64,000 bases of DNA from Leuctra nigra (GCA_934045905.1 OW203762.1:16400345-16464344); one strand, 5' to 3'; positions 25,936 through 40,800 are shown, counted from the first letter of the stretch. Notes: generated by a model from the letters alone, not told the origin. Numbers and translations are program-made.

Positions 25936-27611
25936 GAGTTGTGTTTACTTTTTAAACATTATTTTGTTTCATTTGGACGTACTTCACTCTCCTCTTAAAC
26001 TAATCTTTGGGCCACTAATTTAACTAAAATTGGAAACTCTATTAATTCCATTTGTGATTACTATTTAAAAATTATTTCGTTTATTAGTGGACGTCTCTTC
26101 CTCAAACTAATCTTAGGGTTCCTTAACTATAATTTAAATAAAATAAAACTTTTCGAAATAGCGTTTAGGTAAAGATAATTTTCAGAACTAACCATTAGCA
26201 AAACATAACCTACAGGAATGTGGAACTTGTAGCTAAATGCATTACTAAAATAGAACGTACACCGCTCAAATGAAGTGACTTCACTCAAAAAGTTAGCGAA
26301 TTTCTCACTCATGCTGAACGATATACACTCAATTACAGAAGCATTTTGATGAAATTAAATTACATAACCCATCTCATAAATTGAGCAGTTAATAAAAGAC
26401 CGCTATTTCACAATTATAATATTCGTTAGCATTTCAGTACAAAATATGTTTTGTACCAAAATCAGGAACAAAGTGAAAAATAAGCCCACTGGGAGTTAAA
26501 TTACATTGCCCTCGCATTCCGTTCACCCACAGAATGAGCTCATACAAAAGTTACCCGGCTGCTTTTTTATTTCCAGAACAATTGAATTTATGGATTAGGG
26601 ATTCAGGACTTATTCCCACTCTCCAGGCGTAGTAATTTCCTATTTTTTTTGTAAAAGAAATGAAACCCTCTCGGGCTTTCACGTGGCCATGTTTTGCATA
26701 GAACACCGATAAGTTTTAATAACTGATGTCGCTGTGCTGATCCCAAGGGTGATAGTTCGAGCTAGTGGTTAGTTCGGTCTCTGGCCCTAATGTCCTACCT
26801 TTGACTTGGTAATGAAATCTCTTGTAGCTCGATCCCAGGGTCTACCGTCTAAATTATTCCACATACTAGCATCCAAAGCAATTAAACCGTTTGATGTTTG
26901 TATTTTGTTTAAACTCCACCGTCTATACCTTGATACGGAAAGACGCTTCCAACTTGACCGGCTTAAATAAATAAGATGGTTCCGGCTTATGTGCGTAACG
27001 AACCGATGCGTTCCGTTTGTATTCATATCTGAGCTAAGAGAAAATGTAAGTTTGTGTTCCTGGAACTGGTTCAGATGGGAACTTTCGGAGTAAACTTAAC
27101 TCGAACTTGGTAAGCAACGGTTCGAGTTTCTGGCTGACATGTCGATGAGTAATCAGTACTTGCTAGAGCGTTCAACCTTCGAAATAACGAGACGCTCCAA
27201 CTTGTAAAATGTTTTGCAGATGTTGGTCAATATTGTCTTATCTTACTCGTGTAGTTCAATGTAAGAACATCTATATGGTCACCGTTAATAATTCAATTAA
27301 GAGAAACAATACACTCATAACATGTTTTTCTTCAATGTAGAAGTGTGTTACCATTTGATATTCTTATAGTATGTTTATTTCAATTTATATGATGTGCTTG
27401 GTTAATGCTACAATAGAAAAACATGACAAGCGTGTTCGTATGTTTTGCTACTTGTGTGAATGAGTGAAACTTAAAGTATAGTCAGATTCTTATAAAAGTT
27501 GAACACTTTAATAAGAAGCTGGCTCTTTTTATTTCAAGCGAAAAGTGAAGTTATAATTCAGTCATCAAATTAATCGCAAATATACTAACTATAAATTTAA
27601 AATGGAAATAA

Positions 27612-28515
27612 TTGAGCGAGCGTAGCGAGCGTCACCACGGTACTCTTATGGCACTTTCTCTGTGTGTTTTTTTGTTTTTTTGTTTTTTTTTGTCCGCACA
27701 GCCCAGGTTAAACCGCAAATTCAATCGATCTGAAACTTTGCACATATGCTAACGTAATCTATGCGGTCCCTGGGATCGTTTTTGAACGGTCTCCTGTGAT
27801 TGGTTCAAGTTTAAAAAAAAATATCTTTCGATTGGTTGCTCTGCTCAATTTGAAATTTAGCAAAGTCATTGCAACCAACATTTTACCCAATCATAAAAAG
27901 TTTCAGCAAAATTCTCCCATTGGTTTAAATTTGCAACCATTTTTCCTGTGAGTTTTTGAAATTTAAACTAGAACCGATTGACCGACCAACTAAAAACTTT
28001 GCATGGTCATTGGTACCAACATTTAAGATATTTTTGCCAATTTCCAGTCTAATCTGTCGTTATTTTCAAACGTTTTTGTAATTCTAGGGACATTTTGCTC
28101 GTTGGCTGTCAAATTCACGGCGACTTCGAATCTTCAGTTCAAGGCAAGGTAGTTAGAGCAGAAAGTTTCAAACGAAATGAAACTAATAATGACCGTTCAA
28201 AAGATTGATCTGATATTGTGTACACACTAATATCATATCATATGAGTGGTCCCAGGTATATTTTTTGAAACATATCCTGTGATTTTTGAAACTTAACAAG
28301 GAACCGTTCAATCAAAGGGTAATCGATCAACTTAAAACTTAGCAAGGTTATTGGGACCAATATTTTTGGAGATTTTGGAGATATTTATTTAAGTCTGTGA
28401 CGAAATTCAAGAATTATTGGCTTTTAATGCCATTTTCGATAGACATAATTTCGGTTCGAGGTGTTGCGTGTATCCGTGCTCGCTCATCAACGCGTCACAC
28501 AGAGCGTTTTCCTAG
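27612..28515 (+). mobile_element. GAGCGAGCG-family element, copy C
   Basis: Starts TTGAGCGAGCGTAGCGAGCG and ends GAGCGTTTTCCTAG followed by T. It is collinear with copy B on the opposite strand: GTCACCACGGTACTCTTATG, the T-rich tract, GCGGTCCCTGGGATCG and GAGTGGTCCCAGGTATA all match. The length is 904 bp, shorter than B through internal gaps. It ends about 160 bp downstream of exon f. Confidence 0.75.
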
Positions 28516-28672
28516 TTATTACATTCATTGGCAAGAGAAAAACACTTCAAATTGGTTAATTCTCTGTACAAATGCACCATATTTTATAAATCGTATTACA
28601 TGCATCGAGAAATGAAATGTTATGTTGTGTTAGTCGAACTGGATCTAGAATGTAAATAAATCTTGAACTCAC

Positions 28673-28803
28673 ATTATTCTTCTGATTGTGAATGTCATTG
28701 CCGTGATGTCGGTGGTTCATCTCCTCTTCTTCGCCATCTTTTCTTTTCCGCCTCTGAGGGGGTGTTTTATAAATCTTCATGAACCCTTTCAGTGGTCGCC
28801 TTT
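28673..28803 (-). CDS. Exon f: cytoplasmic tail segment
   Basis: The proposed 131-bp exon runs from CCAATGTTTAG|AAAGG to AAGAATAAT|GTGAGT. Its first two bases complete the codon left by exon e, giving NKY-E-RRPLKGFMKIYKTPPQRRKRK, then an acidic DGEEEE and a His-rich MNHRHHGNDIHNQKNN. The length leaves a phase 0 donor. Phase compatibility, the good splice sites and the strongly basic then acidic composition support it as the next piece of the receptor tail; a conserved RRPLKGFMK-like juxtamembrane run is consistent with the family as I recall it. If the donor were not used, translation would continue for 37 more codons, starting VSSRFIY, to a stop near 28556. Confidence 0.7.
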
Positions 28804-31800
28804 CTAAACATTGGAAAACATCTTTTAAACGATAATATTACTCTCAATTCATAATGTAACACAAATCAGGAAAAGCATTCATTTCGAGACGTAGAGCTAG
28901 CTGTAAAAACATGAAAATAGAAATGTTAATGTGGCTCAAGTGAGACCGGTTTTGCTGCTGCTGTTGGGATTATTTTTTTGTAAGAACAGAGATTAAAGGC
29001 GTAACGAAATAAATTGAAATTTCACTCCCGATTACATAAAAACGAACTAGCTAGGTTTCGTTATTTTTTCTTTTTCGATAATTAATACACAAATTGTCTG
29101 ATTTTGAACGCCTATATACCTATATACCTAGATGCTTTATAAAAATTTCACTAAAAATAGGGTCAAGTAAAAAAACAGCAGAACATTCACGAAACCTAAG
29201 CTTGTAATATTATTTGACCAGTTAAAATGAGCTTGACAGAATCATGTACAATTGAGCAGAGTTTTGAGTAATTTTGTTACTCGAAGCAAAAATAAACTTA
29301 TCAAAATAATACTCTATCAGATATATCACTCTCTCTGAGCTCCAACGGCCGAGCGCTAGTGCCCTTAAATATTTTCTGATATTGTATAACCGGTGGAGGT
29401 GCCGTCTCACGATGCTTCCCGCAGTACATACATGTGTTGCGGGATGCGTTACAAATTCAAACGCGTATCTCCGTTTAAAACCTGCTAATGCATAAGAGAC
29501 ATGCTGTCATACATGAATTAACCTCATTAATTATGTGGACTAAAGATACGGGACGCATTCAGCTGGAAACGGTGAAACACCCACTCGTTTGAAAATCAGA
29601 CTAAATTAACAAATCTAATTAGAAATGTGGAGTAGTTCAGAGCTATTGAGGTGATTTTATTGCTATAAATCCAGACTGATGCACTGCTCAAAGCTATTTC
29701 AGCAAATTAATGAGAAAACTTGATGGGATGAGAGGGGGAGGGGGGGAGAGGATGATAAGAAGAACGGTCGTTTACATGAGCTAGTGATCTTACAAAATTT
29801 TAAATTGTTTTTCATATTATACGCGATAACGTATATTTATTATGGCTACCGAAGATTAAGCAACTAGACACATACCGAAAATATTGAGAATATCATTTTG
29901 CCTTAAAGATACTGGAAATATTAACTAAATATCCTCTGGTTCCTCCACATACAAAAGGTATAGAAACAAATCTTAATTTGTTTTTGGTACAAAATATCAC
30001 AAAATATTGTTGTCAGCATTCAGCATCCCAGCATGGGGAATTCAAAGTTTATTTGAAGTTGGCGACACATTTTCCCATCTAATAAAACGTTCGTATGTCA
30101 TCAAAACAGTTTCAAAATCGTCAGTTTGTTAGATAGGCCTAGAGAAAACTACCATACTCATACAATACTTAAAAACAAAAGTGGTGCTGTTTCTCCATGA
30201 ATTCCTTAAAACATTTTACACCCAAAATCTCTTAATTACTTATAAAACTAAACGTGTAACGTCTTACTTCATTAATATATTAAGTCCCCAGCTTCACGCC
30301 ATAATGTATTTCTTTTGTTGTTTTAATAAGGTACTTTATTAAGCTTCATGTCCTCATAGGGCAGGAAAAGCGTTTCGTTTATGCGATTTCACATTCCAAA
30401 CATTAAGCGCCTTAAAACGCTCACACAATATTCGGCACTCATTATCACAATTCATTATTCGAAAGCAGAGTCATTAAGATGCAAACTTCTGGGACACGTT
30501 AAGTCAGACTCGGTTCTTATTAAAGAACACAAACACAAAGCTGTATAATGTCTCGGTTTTCGGTTCGGGAACTAACCACCGCGTGCGCGACGGGGGGGTA
30601 GAAAAGCAAACGCTATTTCAAGTATATACAAACTAAATTAACATTGTTACTCTCTTCTCTCTCTCCAAGTCTTCATCTGAGAAGAGCTCTGCTTTTGTCG
30701 TTTGGACTGACATTAATGGTTGACGTAAATTAATATCAACAAAGACACCACTGATACTGAGCACTAGACTTGAGATTGCTCTCCATACTAGGCGTGATTG
30801 CAATAAGCGTTTTAAGAGAGTTTTAGACGGAACGTGAATGTGGGCGTTGCTTTGGGAGCTGCACGCAATGTCGTCGAATTATATTCCATCGGCTATTGAT
30901 TGGCTCAATGAAGGACTTTACTTTACAGAGAGAAACATAAACGCTCTCGGAGAAGATCACATAGATTTTGAAAGGAAATGTGTGTAATTAAATATTATGA
31001 TTCAATAGAAATATAGAGATACATGTAAAGTTTAGTAACATTTGATTTCAGCAGTTTTTTTACACAATGTCAAAATTTTTATTTTTAAATGAAGGAACAA
31101 CATAATTCAGCTTGCGTTTTCCCAATTCTTTTAATGTACGCTCTTCCTTCTGTATTTTCTTCAGTTATTCCGTTCATGCCTAAAACTCAAATTCTCTCCT
31201 AGTCTTTCTACACAGACTTTATCCCAGCCTGTCTTTTGGGAAACATCCTGAGGATTCCTTAATTTATTCGCTGCATAATTTGTACTCATAAACCTCCCCC
31301 CTTCTACCCTCCTGCACCCTCCCACAGCGGCACTATACCATACCTACTTTCAACCCCCACGCAACCCGACCAGCTGCAATAGCAAAGCAAGTTTTCACGG
31401 AATGCCAATGGCTCGGTTTTATGAAGACATTACAGTTTACATGCCACCGGAGCGCCAAAAGATGTCTTATGAAAGATGTAAATAAGGAGGCAATATACAT
31501 TCATAAGAAATGTGTGGTCTTCTTCTAACTCATTCTGTCTCTGTACTGTAATGCATGCATGCAGCCTCAGAATTCCAATATTACATATGATAAAAATGTG
31601 GTAAATAACGCATACCACGGTGATAGTATCAAATGCAGTTATTTTTTCAAAGGGTTGGTGGGGAAACATACGATGTAATAAAATTTTCAATATAGCACAG
31701 AGAGTGGCTCATTCCTGTGTGAAAATAAAAGTACCCTTTGTCGAGTTCGTCATAGAATTTTGCCGTCCCTTCACAGAAGGATTTGCGGGAAGATTTTCAA

Positions 31801-34800
31801 GTGACTGTTCGGAACCGGCTTATAGAACTGCATATTCTCTTGTGCATCACCACAAATAGTGAGAGATTCACATACTTCCGACGTATTATAAAAATGCGGA
31901 AGACGGAAGGTCTTATTGAAATGCTAGTCTGAGGAGAGAGAAGCTATAAATATACCCCACAAAGAGAATAAAAGAAGAGAGAGCACCGACGTAACAATGA
32001 TGATAACACAACAATTGTCGATTGTCGATTGATTATTGTCGTAACAGTTTTACAATTACAAGATGGAATAATTTAATTTATCGGGCATTTAACAATAAAC
32101 GAAAACATATTATCCAAAGTTCATGCAACTGACGTCAAATTCTTCAATCCTTTCACAGCTGGGCGCATCTGCCTAAACCTAAATAAAAACCTACACGTAA
32201 TCTCAAAGATCGTAAACATTTTACTAACAGTTGTGTTTTTTATCCTTACAAAGTAAACAAACCAAAGCAAATTAATTTCGCTTTCAGGCATCTCAGATTA
32301 CTAATGTTTATTATTCTTTTATATTGCACTTAACATACTGTAAGATTTGATATAAAACAGGAACAATCGTTAGATGATGATAATAATACGATGTGCCTAG
32401 AACATGGAGTTTCAGTGGCACATAACAAAACACCAAATCTCCTGCAAATGAAACTCAACTAGATAGTAAGAGAGTCAGGTTGACAAGATACGTAATTGAC
32501 CACTTAAAGATCTACTCTTCTTTTCAAAGAGTTCTATATTAAATGACGCGAACGAGACTATTCATTACGGGTCTCCTTTGTCTAAAATAGTATCGCATTT
32601 CTTGGACTCTTTCTTCTGCTGACTCTGACCTCCTATTACGTCATTCTTCTACTACCGAGGGTCCAGAAAGTACTTGCAATATGGATGCACCGACTTCTCT
32701 ATACTTTCCTGTGTTATCTTTTCATTAATTACCTTCGCGAAGGTTTGATTCCAATTGATTAAAATACATTTTATCGCCCGAGATATATTTAAATGCGTTT
32801 AGATCCTTTCTTGGGTCGTGAATTTTGCGGCAATTTTCATTAATGAAAAATTAACATGTAAAAGTTAGTATTTATAAATGCTAACTCACCAAAATTGGGT
32901 TTGAAATGTTTTATGCAGCCTGCGCATTCGTGTATGACAATACTTGCACGCACAAAATTCAAACTGTAATAATAAGTTTGCAACTTATTACTTCCCGGAA
33001 CCTTATTCTATAACGAAAGCGGAAATATTTCGTCTGAGATAATTTAATATCTATATGTTATCCTTATGGCCGTGAAATGATTTCATACCGAAATGATTTC
33101 GTTTTCGTTATAGAATAGGGCCCCAGATGTAAGCGCTCTCAAAACATGTTCGAATAAAGAGATTCGAATAAAAACTTACCATATTTATTCGGTATGATAT
33201 CTGGATCAGTCTCCTCAGTCGCTCTATCGACGATGACGCCGACGACGGCGCCTGGATTGAGCGGTGTGTTGATGCCGGGCGCCGCGACGCCGTCCTCCCC
33301 GGCGTCGTCGGCCATCTCCAGCTGGTTGTGCTTGACGTCGCGAGGATGGCGTCGTGCCTTGTGACGCTGGTAGAGGGCGGCGATCACGCAACAGACGACG
33401 ATGGCGAGGCCGGCGGCGGTGGCGATCAGTCCCGTCAGTACAGGGTTCATCGGTATGCTGGCCGAGTTACCTAGTGGAGGCGGAGAACAACGAAACATTT
33501 CATAAAAATCGTATTGGTCAAGATCCGAGATCGATTCACGTCGTGGTCGTCCGTCCCGACCAAGGAGATTGTTTAAATCAGGAATTATGTGGACTACAAG
33601 TGACCATTGACCAAAGTCTAACAAATATTGTATAGACGTTGACCATTGACTCCTTCCAAACGCAGTCCCGCCTTTCAGGGTGTAGATATTTTCTCTACGA
33701 AATCTTCAAATACACGCTCCTTTAGGCGCAAGCAGGTACAAACAACATTTGTTTGTAATTAGCGTTTTCTCTTTACATTTATAGGTTATTTTTTTGCATG
33801 TTGCTACTATTTCTTTATTCTTTTAGTACTGAAGTATCATTGCAAATAGTAATACACAAACTTCACTTTATTCGCATTTAAGACCCTCTTTTGTGTAACA
33901 AATAAAACACAGAGTTGGTAGACTGTATGATCTTTACCACAACACAGTAAAATAATTAGTTTCATTTAGTTTTGTTTATAATTTTGGTCTTCTTGTGTAT
34001 TTTGTTAACCTTTAGAAACCCTTTGATAACCCTTTGAAAGTTTGAATACACCAATATTCTAGTCACTTAGAACGTAGAAATAATTGAACAAGTTTTCGAT
34101 GAACAAAATAATCTTGGAAGATAAATGGTACCCATGAAATCTCTGTTCCTAATCAGACGCGAAATGAACGCAAGACAAGAATCTGAGATTGTCAGAAAAT
34201 TTCTACATTTCAAACATAAAAATTAATTGTCGTGCAAATAAATAAATTCCTGAAACTTCCTATCAAAACTCTATATTCTCATCTTCCTTGAGTAGAAATA
34301 TTGTCATGATGAATATTTCCAGAAGTAAGTTTTAAATTTGATCCTATTTGTGTCGATAATACATATCGGCGAGGTGCTAGCCATCACTCGTGATTGAAAA
34401 CATGTTCTGCGTGGGAGGCCCAGGGGGTGTGGGAGGGGTGAATCTGGCTACGGTGACAGTTGGAAAATTGGATACAGTTATATTTCACATTTATATAAAA
34501 AGTCGAGCAAACGCACCCCTATGACACTTTTGCTACAGCCAAAACAAAATACTAAGTTAGTATCCAACCAACGGACTAGAGGTAATTATGAGAAAAACAC
34601 AAGATTACATCGTTTAGGCCATGTTCCTGTGTCACAAGGATTCTCCTATATCTATGTGTCAACAATGTCAACAAATAATGGACTTCCGGCCTTTTACCTC
34701 AGAAGTACAGTATTATAGGTTATGATCGAGATTTTCCAAAGAGAATATAAGAAAATGTATGAAAATACTTTTGGCTCCACATGATCATCAGTCATCACAC

Positions 34801-37800
34801 CAATGTTGAAAGAATTATCAACCATTTTTTTTATTTTGTGTTCGTTTCATTTTTGTATTTCTGGGATGTATAATTAATGTTATCACCTTTGTACTTAAAA
34901 TTATATTTACCTAAAATTAATTGTGTTTATTAACAGTATTTGATAGACAACATAATTCCATAATTTCCTTCATAAGTATAGAATGAAGCAAACCACCTCG
35001 TATTTTCATATTTTGAAGACGAAAAAGAGTTGAAATTAGTCTGTCAGTCATCATCATAAATTAAAATAACTGAAACCACAAAACTTAGTAGAATTTTACA
35101 TTTCGGCGTGAATCTTTCTCGACATTAAGATAAAAAGTTTTTCGTTTAAAGCTGAAGAGAGAAATAGGAGCGAAAAGATTGGGGAGATTGGAGACAACGA
35201 TCGATATATCAAGAAATATCTTTCCTCCGAAGAGAAAATAGAATATTTGCGAAGAATATTTGGTTGAAAAATATATTGTTCTTTATTCTTAAGAGATAAC
35301 AGATAAATATAAGATAAAATACAGGATCAGTTAACTGTTCTGTTTTGCACAAGATGTTGTCGGGGGGGGGGGGGGGGAGAGGGGCTTTGAAGAATCTGAA
35401 GTATATTCCATTCTTTCAAAGAAATTCAACGTATAATTTCTGAACGACTTGAGTATAATCTAATGCTACTTTCTCTTGGAATATCCTCTCTACATTAGCA
35501 TTTGCCAACATTCTATAAGTCGTATCGTATTGTTCTTTGGCTTCCACAGAAATGTTTCTAACATAAGTTACAAAAGACGTTTGGAACTAAAATGAAGTTA
35601 TTAATTTTAATTCTGCCTGAAGGAATAGAATTAGTTATTTTTGGTGAATAAATATGCATTCATTTTCATTTACATATTGTTATTTCCCGTCTGATACATG
35701 TGTAACAAAGGAAATTGAAGAAGGAAAATTAAAAACTGTAGAAAATGAAAATGAAAAATGCGACCTACGTCTGTTGAATAGCTATAATTATGCTCGCTTG
35801 AGCTATGATTGTTTAAGCATAATGTGTTGTCATAACCTACGATACTGTATCACAAAAACGTACTCAAGCTTGTGGCTCATCGTCAATAATATAATTTCAC
35901 ACGAGCATATTTCCCTCGAATATTTCGCGCTACAATTTCTTGCAACAGTTTCTAGCATGTATAAAACAATTTACTCCTTACGAGGTTCAAACTTCCCAAC
36001 ATATTTCATACAAAATACTACGCTTTGACGTATATATCACAATAAAAAACCATTTAAGATAAAGTTGCACTTCAAGTTTTAGAAAACAGTTCTTATCACA
36101 ACTACTGAAAACTTCCAAATGAAACAAACGCTGCCAACTTTATCAAGAGTTCATGGAGATATCGATATTTGTATCCTCCTCTCTGCCGCTCTCGTTCAGT
36201 CTCCGTACGGCCATCTCGCTCTATCTGCCGTCATAACGTTGTCGACGAAGACATGTCGTCCATCATTGCCATATTTGAGACGACCTCATGTATAATTCAC
36301 TTGAGACGGTACGGATCGGCCACCTCTTCAGTCCCGAGTCCAGTCTCCTCTCGTCCAATGTTGACACGGCTCGTATATTTTTCTTATTTCGAGATAAAAT
36401 TGTATCGTGGCTTTTGCGCGCGAGCCACAATTTCGAGGCATCAAACATAAAACCGCACGCCCATCGATCCGCCTAGCGATATTCACACTGGAGGAGCTTT
36501 CTGTGTGTAAATTCAGTTTTCAAGTGGAGAAAAAGCAAACGAAAACATTATTTTCAATTGAATTGTCTATGCCCTGTGGTGGTCTTTCCATGACATATTG
36601 TAGAAGCGAAAGAAATTATGGGAGTTATGTTTTGAAACGTTTCGAAATCCTTTCTGTTCAAAACTGACGGATGATAAATATCCTACGAGTTACCAAGTCA
36701 ATTAACAATTTAGAACGTATTCAAAATTCTGTTTTGAATTCGAAAATAATGATCTTGGTCTCTCTCGTTTAAAAAAGACAGTAACCAAAATCATATTTTC
36801 ATCTCTCTCTATTTTCCTTTATTCAAAGCATGTTAATTTTGGCATGCAAATGGTCCGAGCTTTATTCTCTGTATCAAACTTGCGAAGTCATTATTGGCCG
36901 CCGTCAGCCGGGTTCGTCCAGGGAATTGAAGTGATCGCTTTCACTTTTCACTCTCAGCAATGAAGACTCTTCACACACAGCGTCATCAACGCGTTGAGAA
37001 AGACAAAAGTATAGTCATACCTTTCGCTATTAAATGCAAATTCATTCAATATTCATCCCGTAAAGCGTTACTAGAGTGGGCGGAAAGCTGTCACTAAAAG
37101 TGGGAAAAGGCATTCTAGAATGGAGTGAAGATGAAACTCATCCATTTGGGTTGAAATCTATTTTTGGTTAATTCACGCGTGGAGGGTGTGAAGTGAGTAG
37201 AAATTGACAATTGATGAAGACATTCATTTGTCTTCCACATGTCCACTTTACCAAGACTGCGACGAGAATTGCATCTCTCAAAATGGACGGCAAATGTCGA
37301 GTCAACTTTGGACAAACAAATTAAAATTAAATGTATGTTATGCTTTTAAAATGCTTTTACTTCGTGTTTTTATGGACACCGCCCAGTTCAAAGCGATCCA
37401 CCAATCGATCTTATATTTTGAACACGCATTTAATACATTCTATAACTTCTATTATTGCAAAGTATTCACAAAATGTCTGCAAATAAAAAGTGTATGTTTT
37501 CATTTTAGACAGATTGCGTCGACTCTGTGCCCTATTTCCCTGCCCAAGCTCAGTCGAGATCGGCAAGATATTGTTGGTTCAATAAAATGCTGATGTGTAC
37601 ATATTAAAGTTACTTCATTTAATAGTTATATTCTAGCTTTTAGTGATATAATTCGTTGTTCTACATGTTGGCTAAAATAGGTTAATTTAATTGCTTTTAT
37701 AATGGGGTTGGAGGCATTTGATTTGAATTAGATTCTGTATGACCATAGATATTCTTGATGGGAAGAATTTTATTGATTTTGTGAATTTTACTGCACACAT

Positions 37801-40800
37801 CTAAATGTTTTCTTCTTATCCACTATTCGTTACAGATTAGTCAAAATATGTTTCCTTTTATGCTGAAATGAATATTTTTAATAGAGGAGCCGTATTTGTT
37901 GATGGAGGTGCCATACTTCACGTAGAAACTTCATTTTCTTCGAGACTATCAATCTAAAAACGTTGATCACAAATATTATGTTTGGAAATGAAACAGCGTT
38001 TTCCCGGAAGCCAAGCGACTGGTCAACCCCAAAGTCATCTCAACATCAATATTTAACCCCTTCTCTGTCATGGATCCTAATAACGTTCTCTGACGTCATC
38101 CCTACCTGTATACTTGGCGACTCCCTTGAACGTGACCGCCTCGATGACGAAGGGCTCGCTCCTGCCCTTGGCATTGACGGCGAAGAGGTTGAGCTGGTAC
38201 GAGGCGCCGGGTTCGAGGCCGTAGACGTCGAAGGCAGGCGGCGCTCGGGAGACGGTGACGTTGCGTCGGGAGCGGAGGGCGGGGAGCTCCAGAAGCTCCA
38301 CCACGAAGCTCTGGGGGAGGCCGCCGTCGAAGTTCTCCACGCACTCGACGTGCAGGGAGTCGGAGGTCTGGTTCACGACGGAGCAGTTCTGAAGAGGGAA
38401 CGGACGACCTGGAAGAGAAGGACAGAGTTCAACATCAATTTAACTCTTTTGTTTGGGATTCGCGAGACTGTCGTCGATGTCTGATGACAAAAATGTCGAC
38501 CTGGGGTGCGATCACATACAATGATAACTTTCTTGTCACGGTGACAAGTCCCTAGAAGACCGTGAATAGCGTTGAATGAGAAGCTTGTCACCGTGACAAG
38601 AAAGTTATCATTTTATGTAATCCCACCCCTGTTCTTACTTATATCAAGGTCAAATTCTTCACGCGTCCGGCTGAGATCGTCTTACATTTTCCCAGATTGC
38701 AGGGAAACCTGACACAGTACAACATTATGCTTTTGATGGCATCGTATTATAAATATTAAGATTCGACCTTGTCATAAATAAATTTAATAATATATGTCTT
38801 TAAAAGGCAAAATCCGGTATTCGACATCGGCGAACTGCAGACACGAATCCCATAGAGCCAAACTCAATGCCACAGATTATTAGCATTTAGACCATGATCC
38901 CTCTATACCACCGTGCTCTATACTAATATGCCGCGGCAACATATGAGCTCAAACTTGGATCCAACTGTCCCGGAAATATTTTCATTTATTTTGAAATAAT
39001 TGGAAAAATTGATTTATGGATAAAAAAAACATTTGAACAAAATATTAATTGAAATAATACAAAAACGATTGATAAAATATATTTTCACTTTGTGCGATAA
39101 TTGGATCCGATTTATAAAATTATGAGACAATTTTATAAAATGCAGATGCAATGTTCAATTCGATGAAAACGGTAATGCCAAATAGAATGTGCACTTCATA
39201 AAAACAAGAACACTCACACACAAAGCTAAATTGTACAAAACAACAGTTTGCAGTAAAACTTTACTACTCAACTTGCGTTAATTTCATCACAATTAACCCT
39301 CCTCGTTTTTTCAGTGTTGCGCTTTTCGTATTTAGTTTAACATGCATTAAAGTGTTTGTAGAGGATATTTGGCCCTGTAAAAGCTTAGCTAATTCGGCTG
39401 GGTTACAACAAAAGGAAACAACTGCAACAAAACTACACTTGGATTTCGGTCAGAAGTTTTGTTCCTTTTGTTCTTTTTCAGCTTTTAAAATTGATTGGGC
39501 TCATTATATTGAACCATTGAGTGCTCTCCAAGTGCTCTAAATCATGTAATGAATGTAATTTTATAAATCAGAAAATTACTTCTCTATAATATTAGATCGA
39601 CAAGAATAATAGGGGAAAATAATGCCATTACAGTTGTGTCAGATCAGAATTGGTCTGATCATTTTTTGTTCTCAAAAGAATTACAACTTATAAAAATTCA
39701 TCTTATTTAAAATTTACGCTTGATTGCTTAATTCAAGAGAACATTATTAAACAAAAACTATTACTTTTTTGTGCATAATGTTGCAAATTTATTATTTCCT
39801 ACCCACAGGTAATTTTGAGGGAAAATTATTGATTTCTAATGCAATTCTATTCCTAATTAAATCGGGTCAGTCATCAGCATTACACGAACATTTTTGACAT
39901 TCAACAATAGTAAATGTATTCTTAGAAGCTGCAACAAAGAAATCGAACGTCCATTATCCCTCAATTCAACACACAAAACTCCATTACATCGTCTCTATTG
40001 TTCTAAAAATGTATCAGTTCACTTTCTCTCATGTCGATATTTCTTTCACTGCCTCGGAATTCTCGTCCTACTGCAAGGGTGTTACGGAGTAACCACCAAA
40101 CCCTGCCAAATTGCTGGTAAGTGGGCCACAATCCCTATGGCCACAGCACGGATATCCCATAACCTATGTTTAACATTATGATTGAACTATAAATAACGAT
40201 TTACCCCACATTTTCTCTGTTAGTCGTGGATGAATAATTTACAGAGAACCCGTCCTAGGTTTTCGTTTTCCGACTGTTTTGGGGGCGCTAGATTTCAACT
40301 GAACAACAGCCGAGAGAGAGCAGCACACAACATAATACGTAATTTATGATGTACACATGGGCTGGTGGTTGAAGGTAAATCCGTACAACACGCCCTCTCG
40401 TATGTGTATGTGTGTGTGTTTGTCGACAAAACTTGTGCATTTGAATAAACATAATAGGAGCCGCGTAGAGCTCGGCTTTTAGTATTAAATAAAGCAAAAT
40501 GCTAAATACATGTCCAAATATTAACATACACATGGTTCCACAAACATATCGTGGTACGGAATATATTGATTGTTAAGCAGTCCCTATTCAAAACTTATGG
40601 CTGGAATCTCTGTTATTGTGTGTTTTTGCACTAGGTAAAAGAAGTATTAAAGGAACCAGGCCAATTTGTCAAATAATATTACTTAAGTATAATCATTATT
40701 CTGTTCGATAACCTATCGACTTTTAGCAATATTGGTTCGTGGTTTCACCGTAAATTTATTTAGGGTAATTTTTTCAATACTCTGCTAAAACCAGTAATTA

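Noticed and set aside
35654..37593. Plus-strand frames of 93-129 codons in the intron between exons e and d
   Set aside because: No recognisable domain, AT-rich codons matching the background and no splice or promoter context.
37963..38484. 173-codon open frame on the plus strand
   Set aside because: It lies antisense over the FN3 exon; the minus strand has domain content, splice sites and matching phases, so this is a shadow.
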